This document shows positions 6,791-16,232 of a stretch of DNA of 64,000 nucleotides, piece after piece (positions within the stretch are counted from its first letter, which is position 1; each line of letters starts with the position of its first letter). A program made the translations under genes and the position numbers. The notes beneath the pieces are model-generated. The model saw only the letters and a program-made list of their open reading frames with translations. It made no database searches and was not told the origin of the DNA. The DNA is from Fusibacter sp. A1 (lineage in GTDB: Bacteria; Bacillota; Clostridia; Peptostreptococcales; Acidaminobacteraceae): positions 62,001 through 126,000 of the forward strand of contig NZ_QQWI01000007.1 in NCBI RefSeq assembly GCF_004125825.1, written 5' to 3'.

Positions 6791-6973
6791 GGGAGCGGGC
6801 GGACACAAGGCCGCGCCCCTACGTGGGGGTGGATTTGTTTAGGTGCGGGCGGACACGAGGCCGCGCCTCTACGTGGGGGTGGATTTGTTTAGGTGCGGGC
6901 GGACACGAGGCCGCGCCTCTACGTGGGGGTGGATTTGTTTAGGTGCGGGCGGACACGAGGCCGCGCCTCTACG
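6791..6973 (+). repeat. Tandem array of a 50-bp GC-rich repeat
   Basis: Three full 50-bp units (6791-6840, 6841-6890, 6891-6940) and a fourth cut after 33 bases. Units 2 and 3 are identical (AGGTGCGGGCGGACACGAGG, then CCGCGCCTCTACGTGGGGG and TGGATTTGTTT). Unit 1 has the ACAAGG/CCCCT form of the dispersed copies. The near-identity indicates recent amplification. Reading frames through it are repetitive and lack ribosome binding sites. Confidence 0.9.
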
Positions 6974-6985
6974 AAGGTGTGTGTT

Positions 6986-7023
6986 AGATGTAAAAAGACA
7001 AAGTCCTTTTGGACTTTGTCTTT
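6986..7023 (-). terminator. Terminator of the GH31 lipoprotein gene
   Basis: Thirteen-bp stem AAAGACAAAGTCC/GGACTTTGTCTTT with a 4-base loop (6994-7023), then TTTTTA on the minus strand, just after the stop at 7027. The stem is symmetric, but plus-strand termination has no clear gene to serve. Confidence 0.9.
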
Positions 7024-7026
7024 GGT

Positions 7027-9381
7027 TTACTTGCTTTTGATTGTGATGGTTGCTGGGGTTGCGGCATCGATTTTGAAGGTGCTTGCGGTGCCGTAGGGGG
7101 TTTGGGTGATTTTAAAGTCAACGGCTTTTCCATCTGCTGTCACTTGCTTGGCTTCACCTAATACGGTGAAGGTGTAGGTTTTATAGTTGGTCTGGTACTC
7201 GCCTTCTGCTTGACCAAGTATGATTGTTATGCTGTCACCGTCTTTTTGCTGTGTGACGGTTTGTTTGAAGTAGCCTCTGTTTTCGTAGGCGTAGGTTTTT
7301 CCGTCGTCGTCGTAAACGGTAAAGCTTGTTTGCTTATCTGACGGGAACACTTCTACAGACAGGTCGTTTACCACATACTCGTCCATGTACTGCATGATAG
7401 GCTGTTTTGGCAATATGGCCCCTTCTTTGATAAAGAGGTTCACATCGCTCCAATCCTTATTGTCGGCAGTCAGGGTGTGTTTGCCGCCTTCGAACTTCTC
7501 ACCAGTCTGGTAATGGTACCAGTCGCCATTTGGCAATGTGACTTCTAAGGTGCTTGCCCCTTCTTCTACTACCGGGTAGTAGACCAGATGGTCCCCAAAA
7601 TACCAGCCGCCGATGTAGTTGTCAAACTCGCTGTTATCCGGTTGGTGGTAGAATATCGGTGTGACTAGCCCTAGCCCAGTGTCGTATGCTCTTCTTTCGT
7701 AGCTGTATACGTAAGGTGTGAGCTGGTAACGTATGTTCATGACTTCTCTTGAGCGTGCTTCGGCTGTTTCACCGAACACCCACGGCTGCCGCTGGCGGTT
7801 TTCTGTGGAGTGCACTCTAAAGATCGGTGTGAACGCGCTCATCTGCACCCATCTTGTGTAGTTTTCGGGTGTAGGATCCGGGCCGTTGAATCCGCCGGTG
7901 TCCATTCCCCATTTCGCTTGCCCTAGGTTGATGGCGGTGAGCATGGTTTCACGCTGCTTTGCCATCGCCTCAAAGCCCGAGTAGATGTCACCCGACCAAA
8001 GTCCATAGGCGTAGCGCTGGGCTCCTAAAAAGAAGTTTCGGTTGATGGACCATACGCGTACGTCGTTGTAACCGCGCTGTCCTAGGTATAAGGCCTTTTG
8101 CATGTTAAGGTGCTGTATGTTGTCACCAAGCTCGTCGGCTTCGTCGTTCCAGTAGCCTGCGATGCCTGTGTCGATGGCCTGCTTGACGTTGTTAAAGTAC
8201 CATGCGCCAGCAGTGTCGTTTGAAAAGTCGATGTCGTTGGCGTACTCGCCACTGAAGTATTCTCTGTAATCCTTTTGATTAGGATAGAAATAACCTTGTT
8301 TTCTCGCGTATTCACCCTGGATGGTCTCCGTAAGGATTCTTGGCTTGAAGATTCCTGTCAGGTGCAGTCCAAGGGATTCCATCTCTTTTGCGAATGCTCC
8401 ACTTGACCCGTCAGGGAACTTCTGGTCGTTCCATCTGAATTCGCCGTAGTTGTCCTCACCCCATGCCTTCCAGTCGAAGTCGAGTGTGTAGTTGTCGATC
8501 GGCAGCTCTTTTTCACGGTAGGTGGTGATAATGTCTGTCAGTTCTTTCTGGTCCATTCCCCATTCGGAATTTGTAAAGCCCATGGCCCATTTAGGAAACA
8601 TGGGTGCAGTGCCCGTAATACTGTAGAGCCTTGTCATGATTTCGATAGGGTTTCCGACGATGACATAGTAAGTGCTGTCCACCTTGTTGTGCTTGTCAAA
8701 GTTTATGGTGGTATCATCGATTTTAAAGTCACCGCTGGTGCTGTCGAACAAGAGTCCGAATTTTTTTGACCAGATAAACGGTGCTCCAGCATCGCCTTGC
8801 TGGCCTGCTAGCACTCTGCCGCCGTCTTCTACAAACATGGCCCTTTCAGATGTCTCATTGGCTCCGTAGCTGTCCAGTCCGTAGAATCCTGATTCGTTGG
8901 TGTGGTTGAAGGTGAACTCACCGATATTCGCCGCGTCGTAGGCAAGCTGTTCAAGTAGAAGTTCACCTTGTGCATTATAATAGGCCACTGTCATTGCATT
9001 GTAATCGATCACAACCTTTAGTTTTGATGATGTCATCGTTACGATGTTTTCTTCTTCAACCAGCTCGTAGTCGACCCTGTCAAAGGAGCTTCTGCCGACG
9101 ACTTCGGTTTGAGTGGAATAGGCGCCACCCGGTCTGAAGCTGATTTGAAAGGCATCGTCTGTCAGCCAGCTGATAAAGACGAAGACGCCGTCTTTTGCAA
9201 AGGACACTTCATTGCCGTTTTTTCGGATAACCACTGGAACCGTCTGTTTTTTTGCAGGTGCTACGACCTGTTCGCTTGTGGGTTCTACGACCTCATTTAC
9301 TGACGTCGGTTGCGGTTTTAGGCTACATGCGGTAAGCGACAGTGTAAGGATAAATAGCAATACGAGGAGATGTTTTTTCAT
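7027..9381 (-). CDS. Surface-anchored GH31 alpha-glucosidase-type enzyme
   Basis: 784 residues. The signal peptide ends in lipobox SLTAC (Cys19), so the enzyme should act outside the membrane on alpha-glucosides or alpha-xylosides. An N-terminal beta-sandwich (about 45-250) precedes a GH31 (beta/alpha)8 barrel. The catalytic nucleophile is Asp413 in GYWNDEADE and the acid/base is Asp465 in WSGDIYSG; RVHSTENRQRQPW is the usual substrate loop. The C-terminal beta domains include a DUF5110-like region (VEVFPSDKQTSFTVYDDDG). The start at 9381 follows AAAGGAGCAAAAA; the ORF reaches 9405 but that start has no better site. It is the second gene after the cyclomaltodextrinase. Alpha-glucosidase versus alpha-xylosidase or transglucosidase cannot be settled; starch context favours glucan. 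Confidence 0.9.
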   Translation of the reverse strand: MKKHLLVLLFILTLSLTACSLKPQPTSVNEVVEPTSEQVVAPAKKQTVPVVIRKNGNEVSFAKDGVFVFISWLTDDAFQISFRPGGAYSTQTEVVGRSSFDRVDYELVEEENIVTMTSSKLKVVIDYNAMTVAYYNAQGELLLEQLAYDAANIGEFTFNHTNESGFYGLDSYGANETSERAMFVEDGGRVLAGQQGDAGAPFIWSKKFGLLFDSTSGDFKIDDTTINFDKHNKVDSTYYVIVGNPIEIMTRLYSITGTAPMFPKWAMGFTNSEWGMDQKELTDIITTYREKELPIDNYTLDFDWKAWGEDNYGEFRWNDQKFPDGSSGAFAKEMESLGLHLTGIFKPRILTETIQGEYARKQGYFYPNQKDYREYFSGEYANDIDFSNDTAGAWYFNNVKQAIDTGIAGYWNDEADELGDNIQHLNMQKALYLGQRGYNDVRVWSINRNFFLGAQRYAYGLWSGDIYSGFEAMAKQRETMLTAINLGQAKWGMDTGGFNGPDPTPENYTRWVQMSAFTPIFRVHSTENRQRQPWVFGETAEARSREVMNIRYQLTPYVYSYERRAYDTGLGLVTPIFYHQPDNSEFDNYIGGWYFGDHLVYYPVVEEGASTLEVTLPNGDWYHYQTGEKFEGGKHTLTADNKDWSDVNLFIKEGAILPKQPIMQYMDEYVVNDLSVEVFPSDKQTSFTVYDDDGKTYAYENRGYFKQTVTQQKDGDSITIILGQAEGEYQTNYKTYTFTVLGEAKQVTADGKAVDFKITQTPYGTASTFKIDAATPATITIKSK

Positions 9382-9408
9382 TTTTTGCTCCTTTGATTCG
9401 TTCATGAC

Positions 9409-9435
9409 AAAAAAGGGGCAACATAGCCCCCTTTT
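9409..9435 (-). terminator. Intercistronic terminator before the GH31 lipoprotein gene
   Basis: AAAGGGGGC-TATGTT-GCCCC hairpin (9415-9435) followed by TTTTTTG on the minus strand, 8 bases after the cyclomaltodextrinase stop and under 30 bases before the GH31 ATG. There is little room for another promoter, so it probably attenuates or processes a shared transcript. Confidence 0.75.
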
Positions 9436-9442
9436 ATCGGTT

Positions 9443-11296
9443 TTATAGTTTGGCTTTCAACAGTCTGAATCCTTTGGCTTTTAGGCTAAGGGTTTCTGTC
9501 AGTTCGATAGCTTCTGATGTCATCAGGTCTTTATAGTGCCTTTGCAGCTCCAGGGGTACCTTTACTTCTTTTTCGTAGTCGTTTGTGTTCATAATGACGA
9601 GCAAGGTCTCATCTTCTGTTCGCTTTTCATACGCCACTAGGTCTTTAAAGTCACCTTCTGTGATAAAGTGGATGTCGATTTCTCTAGTCGTCTTCTCACT
9701 GTGTCTGATCGCTATCAGCTGCTTGATAAAGGCGTGCATGGTTTTATCCTGCTTTTCAGTATCCCAGATCATGCACTGTCTGTTCTGGTCGCCAAAGCCT
9801 GTAAGGCCTTGTTCGCTTCCGTAGTACACGCTTGGTGATCCGCCAAATGTAAGCAGCAGCACAAAGGCGAGTTTTGTTTTGTCCACATCCCCTTCACAGG
9901 TCGATAGGATACGTGATGTGTCGTGGCTGTCCACAAGGTTAAACATATTTGGTGCGACATGCTTAGGATACGTGACAAGTAGTTTTGAGATTGCGTTTCT
10001 AAACTTTTGCGGCGAATAGTTGTAATCCACGTGCTTTTCGTGCCCTAATAGGTGCCATACAGGGAACGTGAACTCGTAGTTCATCACGCCGTCGAACTGG
10101 TCGCCCTGCAGCCACGGATTGGAATCATCCCAGTTTTCGCCAAGAATAAACAGATCGGGTTTGATTTTTTTAGTCATTCTTCTAAACTTGCGCCAGAAGT
10201 CATGGCTGACTTCGTTAGAGACATCAAGCCTCCAGCCGTCGATGTCGTATTCTTCGATCCAGTAGCGCGCCACATCCAGCAGATAGGCTTCGCAGTCAGG
10301 ATTACCAGTACGCCACTTAGGCATGTTGGGTGTGAACGCAAATGTTTCGTAGTTTAATTTTCCTGTCACTTCGTGAGCATGTGGTTTAGGGAACCCGTGC
10401 TTCATTTCAAAGTTGATGACAGGCTCTCTTAAGATGTGGAACCAGTCAAAGTATTTTGATTTGGAACCTTTTTCAGCTACATCCTGAAAGTAAGGGTGTT
10501 TGAATCCGCAGTGGTTGAACACGGCATCTAGCATGATCTTGATTCCGCGCTTATGCGCCTCTTTTACAAGCGTCTTAAAGAGGTCGTTAGACCCAAACGC
10601 CGGGTCGATCTTAAAGTAGTCGATCGTATCGTACTTATGTGTCGCAGACGCTTCAAAGATCGGCGTGAAGTAAACGCCAGTGATCCCAAGATCCTTGATG
10701 TAATCAAGATGGTCCACGATGCCCTGCAGGTCTCCACCAAACAACATTTCGTTGTTGACAGGGTCTTTGCTGCCCCATTTTAAAGTGCCCTTCAAGTCAA
10801 TGCTTTTATCCCCGTTTGCAAAGCGCTCAGGAAAAATCTGATACCAGACCGTATCCTTGACCCACTTGGGCGCCTTAAACAGGTCTTCTTCGTTGATATA
10901 GGGAAAGTTGAAGTAGTCAGAGATGTTGTATCTCTTTTTGGGCATTTCATCAAGGTTGAAAAAGCCGCGCGAACCGTACAACACTTCGTGCTCACCTTTG
11001 ATCAGTACAAAGCCGTATTTCACTCTTTTCCATTCAGGCTTAACCTGCAAGAACCAATAGTCAAAATCGTTGTCGCTATACTCAATCGTCATTTTAAGTT
11101 CTTCGGCATCCGATGAGTTCCATTCCCAGATATTGTCGTTGTTCGGGTTAGGACCCCAGTCGAAGGGATCGCCCCAAATGACGTGCACCTCGTCGATGTC
11201 GGATTTAACGGTTCTTAATTTGATATGTAGCGTCTTTTCGTCAAATGCATAAGCATATTTTGTTTTTGCTTCGTGATGTATTCCATGTACGTTCAT
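9443..11296 (-). CDS. Cytoplasmic cyclomaltodextrinase/neopullulanase (GH13_20)
   Basis: 617 residues with no signal peptide, so it acts inside the cell on imported maltodextrins, cyclodextrins or pullulan pieces. An N-terminal CBM34-like beta domain (about 1-125), usual for the dimeric neopullulanase group, precedes the GH13 barrel (WYQIFPERFANGD from 151). Catalytic residues are Asp358 (DGWRLDVSNEV), Glu387 (LGENWDD) and Asp459 (VDSHDTSRI). The family region KLDAVFNH-equivalent reads IMLDAVFNHCGF. Start ATG at 11296 behind AAAAGGAGAATGACAG. It begins its own unit, with a cre/LacI-like box upstream and the GH31 lipoprotein gene downstream. Confidence 0.92.
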   Translation of the reverse strand: MNVHGIHHEAKTKYAYAFDEKTLHIKLRTVKSDIDEVHVIWGDPFDWGPNPNNDNIWEWNSSDAEELKMTIEYSDNDFDYWFLQVKPEWKRVKYGFVLIKGEHEVLYGSRGFFNLDEMPKKRYNISDYFNFPYINEEDLFKAPKWVKDTVWYQIFPERFANGDKSIDLKGTLKWGSKDPVNNEMLFGGDLQGIVDHLDYIKDLGITGVYFTPIFEASATHKYDTIDYFKIDPAFGSNDLFKTLVKEAHKRGIKIMLDAVFNHCGFKHPYFQDVAEKGSKSKYFDWFHILREPVINFEMKHGFPKPHAHEVTGKLNYETFAFTPNMPKWRTGNPDCEAYLLDVARYWIEEYDIDGWRLDVSNEVSHDFWRKFRRMTKKIKPDLFILGENWDDSNPWLQGDQFDGVMNYEFTFPVWHLLGHEKHVDYNYSPQKFRNAISKLLVTYPKHVAPNMFNLVDSHDTSRILSTCEGDVDKTKLAFVLLLTFGGSPSVYYGSEQGLTGFGDQNRQCMIWDTEKQDKTMHAFIKQLIAIRHSEKTTREIDIHFITEGDFKDLVAYEKRTEDETLLVIMNTNDYEKEVKVPLELQRHYKDLMTSEAIELTETLSLKAKGFRLLKAKL

Positions 11297-11365
11297 CTGT
11301 CATTCTCCTTTTTCTAAATTGTAACCCTAATCGGGTTCAGGAGCTAGTGTACCGTATTGCTAAAA

Positions 11366-11379
11366 GGCAAACGCTTACA
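11366..11379 (-). promoter_or_regulatory. cre/LacI-family operator-like box
   Basis: TGTAAGCGTTTGCC on the minus strand fits 12 of 14 positions of the CcpA cre consensus TGWAANCGNTNWCA. It lies about 70 bases upstream of the cyclomaltodextrinase start. A clean -35/-10 pair was not found beside it. It could bind CcpA or the local LacI-type regulator. Confidence 0.5.
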
Positions 11380-11390
11380 TCCTTTGAATA

Positions 11391-11421
11391 GAAAAAAATG
11401 GAGTTATTTTCACAACTCCAT
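11391..11421 (-). terminator. Terminator of the malEFG-to-XRE operon
   Basis: Stem ATGGAGTT/AACTCCAT (11398-11421) with an 8-base loop, then TTTTTTT on the minus strand. The upstream arm lies inside the last codons of the XRE-TPR gene, and the stop codon falls in the loop. Confidence 0.88.
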
Positions 11422-12636
11422 ATGTCCTTCTGTCAGCATCAGCGCTTCCTTGTATTTTCTATGCGATTTATAGTAGTCGATCGCGATTTCCCTAAAGGCT
11501 TTTTCAAGCTCAAAGTGGGTCGCGGCTGCAAATTCGTACAGCGACTTGAGTTCATCCTCACCGATGAGCCATGTTCCCTTGTCGTCAAAGTACTCGTCGT
11601 AAAGCAGCACCGAATAGATCATCCTATGCATCGATTTGTTTCTGTAGTTGAACTCCTGTTTTAAGGCGTCAAGCATGACCGGACTTTTAAGATAATAACC
11701 GATTAAAAACTTTGTCACACTCGCATTGACGGTGATGTCGCTGTTGTAGCGGTCGTCAACAAGCGTTTCCAGCGCTTGATCGTATCTTGATGTTCTCATC
11801 AGCCCCCAAGCGATCTGATTGCTGATATTGATGACATGGTAGTCCCTATTGGTCGATTTCGCATACCTTAGCGCCTTTTTATACGATTCGATACCCGACT
11901 GATAGTCGCTGACCGTATAGTAGATGAGCCCGATCATTTCGTATGCGCCGATGATACTTGTGATGTTACCATCAGACACATAGCATTCAAGCGCTTTTTT
12001 CAAGTGGTCCATCGCTTGTATCGGCCGTTTAGAGGCGAGCTGTGCATAGCCGAGCCAGTTGTACAAATGGCCGTTCGAACCGAACTGCGCCGCCTTTTCG
12101 AACTGCACTTTCGCTTTTTCGATATCCGCAGCCACCTTTAGGGTATCTATGCCCGTATACAGATAATACTTGAACTTTTGAGAGGGTGTCATCAGTTCCT
12201 TAACCGATTTTAAAAGCGATTTGGTCTCGTTGAACACTTCTCTGCTTTGCGTACAGTAATAGGCAAGCTTGATAATGTAATAGTCGATGATGACAGGTGA
12301 GTTGACATAGGCCTCCTCGTTTGTTTCAATCTCTAAAAACATCTTATTGGACTGATCGAACTCGTTGAACATCAATCCGTCCAAAAAAGCGTTGAAATCT
12401 TCATACGCCTTATTGATAAAGACCTCATCGTCTCGGTAGTCGATTGCAAGTGCCGAAAAGAGGTCACCTATGACCTCTTCTGATGGCAGTATTTCAGCAT
12501 TTTCGATTCTACTTAAGTACGAATTGACACATATTCCTTCTGACAAAGCCTTTTGAGACATGTTTTGGCGCAATCGGTTCATCTTGATGATCGACCCCAA
12601 AACCTTTCCATTTGTTTTATTGATCAGCTTGTCCAC
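11410..12636 (-). CDS. XRE-family regulator with TPR domain (RNPP-like architecture)
   Basis: 408 residues. An N-terminal helix-turn-helix (about 10-65: LGSIIKMNRLRQNMSQKALSE then VNSYLSRIENAE) is joined to a long helical TPR region (about 80-400; repeats such as HLYNWLGYAQLASKRPIQAM and IGLIYYTVSDYQSGIESYKK). This layout is shared by peptide-sensing PlcR/Rgg/NprR proteins and by clostridial regulators with other roles. No adjacent small secreted-peptide gene was found, so peptide sensing is only a possibility. GTG start at 12636 behind AGGAGCATCAC, 9 bases after malQ, so it is the last gene of the maltodextrin operon. Confidence 0.85.
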   Translation of the reverse strand: MDKLINKTNGKVLGSIIKMNRLRQNMSQKALSEGICVNSYLSRIENAEILPSEEVIGDLFSALAIDYRDDEVFINKAYEDFNAFLDGLMFNEFDQSNKMFLEIETNEEAYVNSPVIIDYYIIKLAYYCTQSREVFNETKSLLKSVKELMTPSQKFKYYLYTGIDTLKVAADIEKAKVQFEKAAQFGSNGHLYNWLGYAQLASKRPIQAMDHLKKALECYVSDGNITSIIGAYEMIGLIYYTVSDYQSGIESYKKALRYAKSTNRDYHVINISNQIAWGLMRTSRYDQALETLVDDRYNSDITVNASVTKFLIGYYLKSPVMLDALKQEFNYRNKSMHRMIYSVLLYDEYFDDKGTWLIGEDELKSLYEFAAATHFELEKAFREIAIDYYKSHRKYKEALMLTEGHMEL

Positions 12637-12645
12637 GTGATGCTC

Positions 12646-14124
12646 CTATCGTCTGTATAGAAGTGTGATATCCGCAATTTTTTCGGCGAGTTCATCGCTT
12701 AGCATTTCGGGTCTTACTCTCCATACCCAGTTACCGCCAAGTGTTGATGGAATGTTCATTCTAGCTTCTGACCCTAGTCCTAAGAAGTCTTGCATCTGTG
12801 CTACAGAAAGGTACGCAGTTGACGCCCACGCAGTCCTGATAAGACCCCAGTTGTAGCCTTCTGTCTCATCAAGCTTGCAGTATTTGATCGCAAACTCCTT
12901 GTCTTCGCCGTCCACAGCCTCAAGCCATCCGTTTACCGTATCGTTGTCATGGGTGCCGGTGTATGCGATGCAGTTCTTATCATAGTTATGAGGTAGGTAG
13001 TCACTCTCTTCTCTAGAGTCAAAAGCGAACTGCAGTACTTTCATCCCCGGGAAGTTCGTGTATTCTCTCAGCTCGGTCACTTCATCGGTCATGAATCCAA
13101 GGTCTTCTGCGATGATGTTCACTTGACCAAGCGCATTTCTAATGGCGTCGAACAGCTTTTTACTTGGACCTTTTGTCCATGCCCCGTTTTCCGCGGTTTC
13201 ATCTCCATATGGAATCTCCCAAAAATCTTGGAAGCCTCTGAAGTGGTCGATTCTTACGATGTCGAATAATTCAAAACTATGCTCGATTCTCTCGATCCAC
13301 CACTTGTAGCCATGCGTGTCCATGTATTCCCAGTCGTATATCGGATTTCCCCATAATTGACCGGTTGCCGCGAATGCGTCTGGCGGGCACCCCGCCACAG
13401 TGATCGGATTGAACTTTTCGTCAAGTTTGAATAGTCTAGGATTCGCCCATACGTCGGCGCTGTCTTCCGATACGTAGATCGGCAGGTCTCCCACGATCGA
13501 AATACCATGCTCGTTGGCATAGCTCTTAAGCGCCTTCCACTGACCGTACACAAGGTACTGCGTGAACACCCAGAAGAAAATCTCATCCTTATATTCTTTA
13601 GCAAACAGTTTTACCTGCGTGTTGTTGATCGAATCGTATTCCTTAGGCCATTCCAACCACGAACCGTTATTGTGATGGGCCTTGATCGACATGTATAGCG
13701 CAAAAGATTCCAACCAGTCGATTTGCTCTTTGTAAAAGGCATCCAACTCACCTTGTATTTTTCCTTTTGCCCTGTCATAAGCTATTTTAAGGAGCGGCAT
13801 CTTATGAAAGTATAACTTATCATACTCTATCGATTCAGAGTTATTACCGAGGTTCGCCTTTAGAATCTCATCTTTTCGTAAAAAACCCTGTTCTACGAGT
13901 GCGTCAAGATCTATAAAATACGGATTGCCCGCATATGCCGAAAATGACTGGTAAGGCGAATCGCCATAGCCTGTGATTCCAATAGGAAGTATTTGCCACA
14001 CCTTTTGTTTTGCTTTTTTTAGAAAGTCCACAAAATCATATGCTGTCTGTCCAAAATCACCGATTCCATATGGTGATGGAAGTGACGAAATGTGCATCAA
14101 GATGCCACTTGCTCTTTCTTTCAT
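12646..14124 (-). CDS. malQ: 4-alpha-glucanotransferase (amylomaltase)
   Basis: 492 residues, the usual length of GH77 enzymes. It moves maltooligosyl units between chains and releases glucose. Family motifs are present: ASGILMHISSLPSPYGIGD at the N-terminus, KVWQILPIG and SPYQSFSAYAGNPYFIDL. The nucleophile motif is VRIDHFRGF (Asp near residue 290), the acid/base motif IIAEDLGFMT, and the third acid is in TGTHDNDT. It is cytoplasmic, with no signal peptide. It starts 10 bases after the GH31 stop and is followed by the XRE-TPR gene. Confidence 0.97.
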   Translation of the reverse strand: MKERASGILMHISSLPSPYGIGDFGQTAYDFVDFLKKAKQKVWQILPIGITGYGDSPYQSFSAYAGNPYFIDLDALVEQGFLRKDEILKANLGNNSESIEYDKLYFHKMPLLKIAYDRAKGKIQGELDAFYKEQIDWLESFALYMSIKAHHNNGSWLEWPKEYDSINNTQVKLFAKEYKDEIFFWVFTQYLVYGQWKALKSYANEHGISIVGDLPIYVSEDSADVWANPRLFKLDEKFNPITVAGCPPDAFAATGQLWGNPIYDWEYMDTHGYKWWIERIEHSFELFDIVRIDHFRGFQDFWEIPYGDETAENGAWTKGPSKKLFDAIRNALGQVNIIAEDLGFMTDEVTELREYTNFPGMKVLQFAFDSREESDYLPHNYDKNCIAYTGTHDNDTVNGWLEAVDGEDKEFAIKYCKLDETEGYNWGLIRTAWASTAYLSVAQMQDFLGLGSEARMNIPSTLGGNWVWRVRPEMLSDELAEKIADITLLYRR

Positions 14125-14134
14125 AAATATCCTC

Positions 14135-16219
14135 CTATTTGTCTTTATCTCTTATATCCAATCTGCTGTTTTCACCGAGCAAAATGAACGTATCACCTAA
14201 AGTCTTACCGGCCAAATCGATAGTCACCACACGGTCTATAAGCGTTTTAGCAGTTTGTGTCTTATGGACACCATCGTCATCCATTAAGCGGTAGCTAGCC
14301 TTTTTAGTGGCATAACCGATCCAGGTGATGTCTTTATCTTCTGTTTCTTTTGTGTTGTTCACAGATTCTATGATAGGAATCATGGCATCCTTTTTAAGGA
14401 AGAACATCACTTTATCAAGGTCATAGCTGAGATAATGGTCTCCTTTTTCATAAACCTTAAGTTCAATGTCTTTTGAGTCCATACTCACAAGCATCATATC
14501 TTCTGGCAGATAGACCATTCTTCCTCTTTGATTGTGCTTCACTACAGGAACCAGCATCACGTGATCACCAAGCATGATCTGATCTTCGATATCCCCTACC
14601 CTTTCATCATCATACGCAAAGGTCAAGGGCTTAAAGAGCATCTTATCGTCTGTTACCGCTTTAAGGTATTCCGAATAGATAAAGGGAAGAAGACGGTATC
14701 TCACCTTGATCAACTCTCTATTGATCGATGTGGCTTCCTCGCTAAACTGGTATGGTTCCTGGTTTCTTGTTCCTATGGCGGAGTGGTTTCTTAAAAGAGG
14801 CGTAAACACGCTAAACTGCAGCCATCTCGAAAGCAGCTGAGCACTGGTGTTGGCTCCAAATCCGCCGGTATCAGCGCCACTGTATAAAAACCCTACCATG
14901 CTGAGTGAGGACATTTGCTTTACATTGGTCTCCAAATGCGACCACCATGATGCGTTGTCACCTGTCCAGATGCCACCATACCTGTGCATGCCTATATGCG
15001 AGGCCCTTGACAGGATCAGCGGTCTGATGCCTGGTAAATGCTTCTCAAATCCTTCAAAAGCGGACTGAGTCATGAAATAACCGTAAAGATTATGTACCTC
15101 GTCATTGCTGTATTCTTTTCCTTCATAGCTGTGGATCATCGTGTCATAGTAGTCCTGATGGTTACTCAGGTTTCTGAACACATCACCAAGCTCAAAGTAG
15201 GTATGGATGTCAAGGTTCTTACCCTCGCTGTCCTTGGCTTTTTTTATCGCCTGGCCCAGTTTCTTATCATCGTAAAAAATTGCAGGTTCGTTCATGTCAT
15301 TCCATATGCCTACAATCCCTTGATTGATCAGATACTTGTACAAGTCGCCGAACCATTCTCTTGTTTCAGGCCTCAAAAAATCTGGAAAATGAACGTGACC
15401 CGGCCAAACTGCTGCCGTATAGGGTTTGCCGTCATCTCCTTTGACAAAATGATCACCCTTTAGACCTTGTTCATACACATCATAGCCTTTTTCAATTTTC
15501 ACACCGGCATCGATGATAGGTACAAGGTATTGGTTGTCTTTTTTAAATGTATTGACCAATCCCTTAAAATCAGGATAGGTCTCCTTGTTGACAGAAAAGT
15601 CTTTGAACCTTTCCATATAGTCGATATCGACATAAATTCCTTCAAGGGGCAAGTCGTTTTTAGAAAAGGCATCCTTTACTTCAAGCAGGTCCTTTTCACT
15701 ACTGTATCCCCATCTAGACTGAAAATATCCAAACGCCCACTTTGGTGGCATATAGGGTTTCCCGATGATCTTTCTAAATTCAGTCACAACAGCTTCGGGG
15801 GTATCAGGCTTAAACTGATAAAGATCAAAATCGGTACCGAACACTTTGATTGTTAGCAGAGATTCGTCTGTGTAGCCTATGTCATAGGCGACTCTGCCTG
15901 CAAAATCAAGGTAAAATCCATTTGCCTGATCATCTAAAACTAAAAAGAAGTTATGGGAACCGTAGAGCGTCGTCTTGTCTTCTGTATGATGAGGATCATC
16001 CGTACAGTAAGACTCATATTTTCTACCTCGTTTATTTATACCACCTAACTGTTGACCTAAGCCATAAACCGAAGTTCTTTCAGATAAATTCATAGTGATT
16101 ATGGCGTGATTCTCATGAATAGTTACAAAAGAAGGGTTTTCTTTTGAGGTATCAACCGGTTGAGTCACCGCGTAGGTTGGAATCGGAGTACCGAATCTAA
16201 ATTTCTTAATCGTCTGCAC
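14135..16219 (-). CDS. Cytoplasmic GH31 alpha-glucosidase
   Basis: 694 residues with no signal peptide. It would trim imported maltooligosaccharides from the non-reducing end. The GH31 nucleophile is Asp308 in GIWNDMNEPAI and the acid/base is Asp421 in GIWTGDNASWW; GLGQQLGGINKRGRKYE is the conserved N-domain motif, and ADTGGFG and RWLQFSVFTPLLRNHSA are further family signatures. The start is GTG at 16219 with GGAGG six bases upstream. An ORF extension to 16327 was rejected because it runs through a terminator and the LacI coding end. It lies between the regulator and malQ. Confidence 0.92.
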   Translation of the reverse strand: MQTIKKFRFGTPIPTYAVTQPVDTSKENPSFVTIHENHAIITMNLSERTSVYGLGQQLGGINKRGRKYESYCTDDPHHTEDKTTLYGSHNFFLVLDDQANGFYLDFAGRVAYDIGYTDESLLTIKVFGTDFDLYQFKPDTPEAVVTEFRKIIGKPYMPPKWAFGYFQSRWGYSSEKDLLEVKDAFSKNDLPLEGIYVDIDYMERFKDFSVNKETYPDFKGLVNTFKKDNQYLVPIIDAGVKIEKGYDVYEQGLKGDHFVKGDDGKPYTAAVWPGHVHFPDFLRPETREWFGDLYKYLINQGIVGIWNDMNEPAIFYDDKKLGQAIKKAKDSEGKNLDIHTYFELGDVFRNLSNHQDYYDTMIHSYEGKEYSNDEVHNLYGYFMTQSAFEGFEKHLPGIRPLILSRASHIGMHRYGGIWTGDNASWWSHLETNVKQMSSLSMVGFLYSGADTGGFGANTSAQLLSRWLQFSVFTPLLRNHSAIGTRNQEPYQFSEEATSINRELIKVRYRLLPFIYSEYLKAVTDDKMLFKPLTFAYDDERVGDIEDQIMLGDHVMLVPVVKHNQRGRMVYLPEDMMLVSMDSKDIELKVYEKGDHYLSYDLDKVMFFLKKDAMIPIIESVNNTKETEDKDITWIGYATKKASYRLMDDDGVHKTQTAKTLIDRVVTIDLAGKTLGDTFILLGENSRLDIRDKDK

Positions 16220-16232
16220 CTTAACCTCCAAA

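Noticed and set aside
6745-7096. Possible CRISPR array or repeat protein
   Set aside because: The 50-bp units are head-to-tail and nearly identical with no unique spacers, and the three ORFs are the same repeat read in different frames without start signals.
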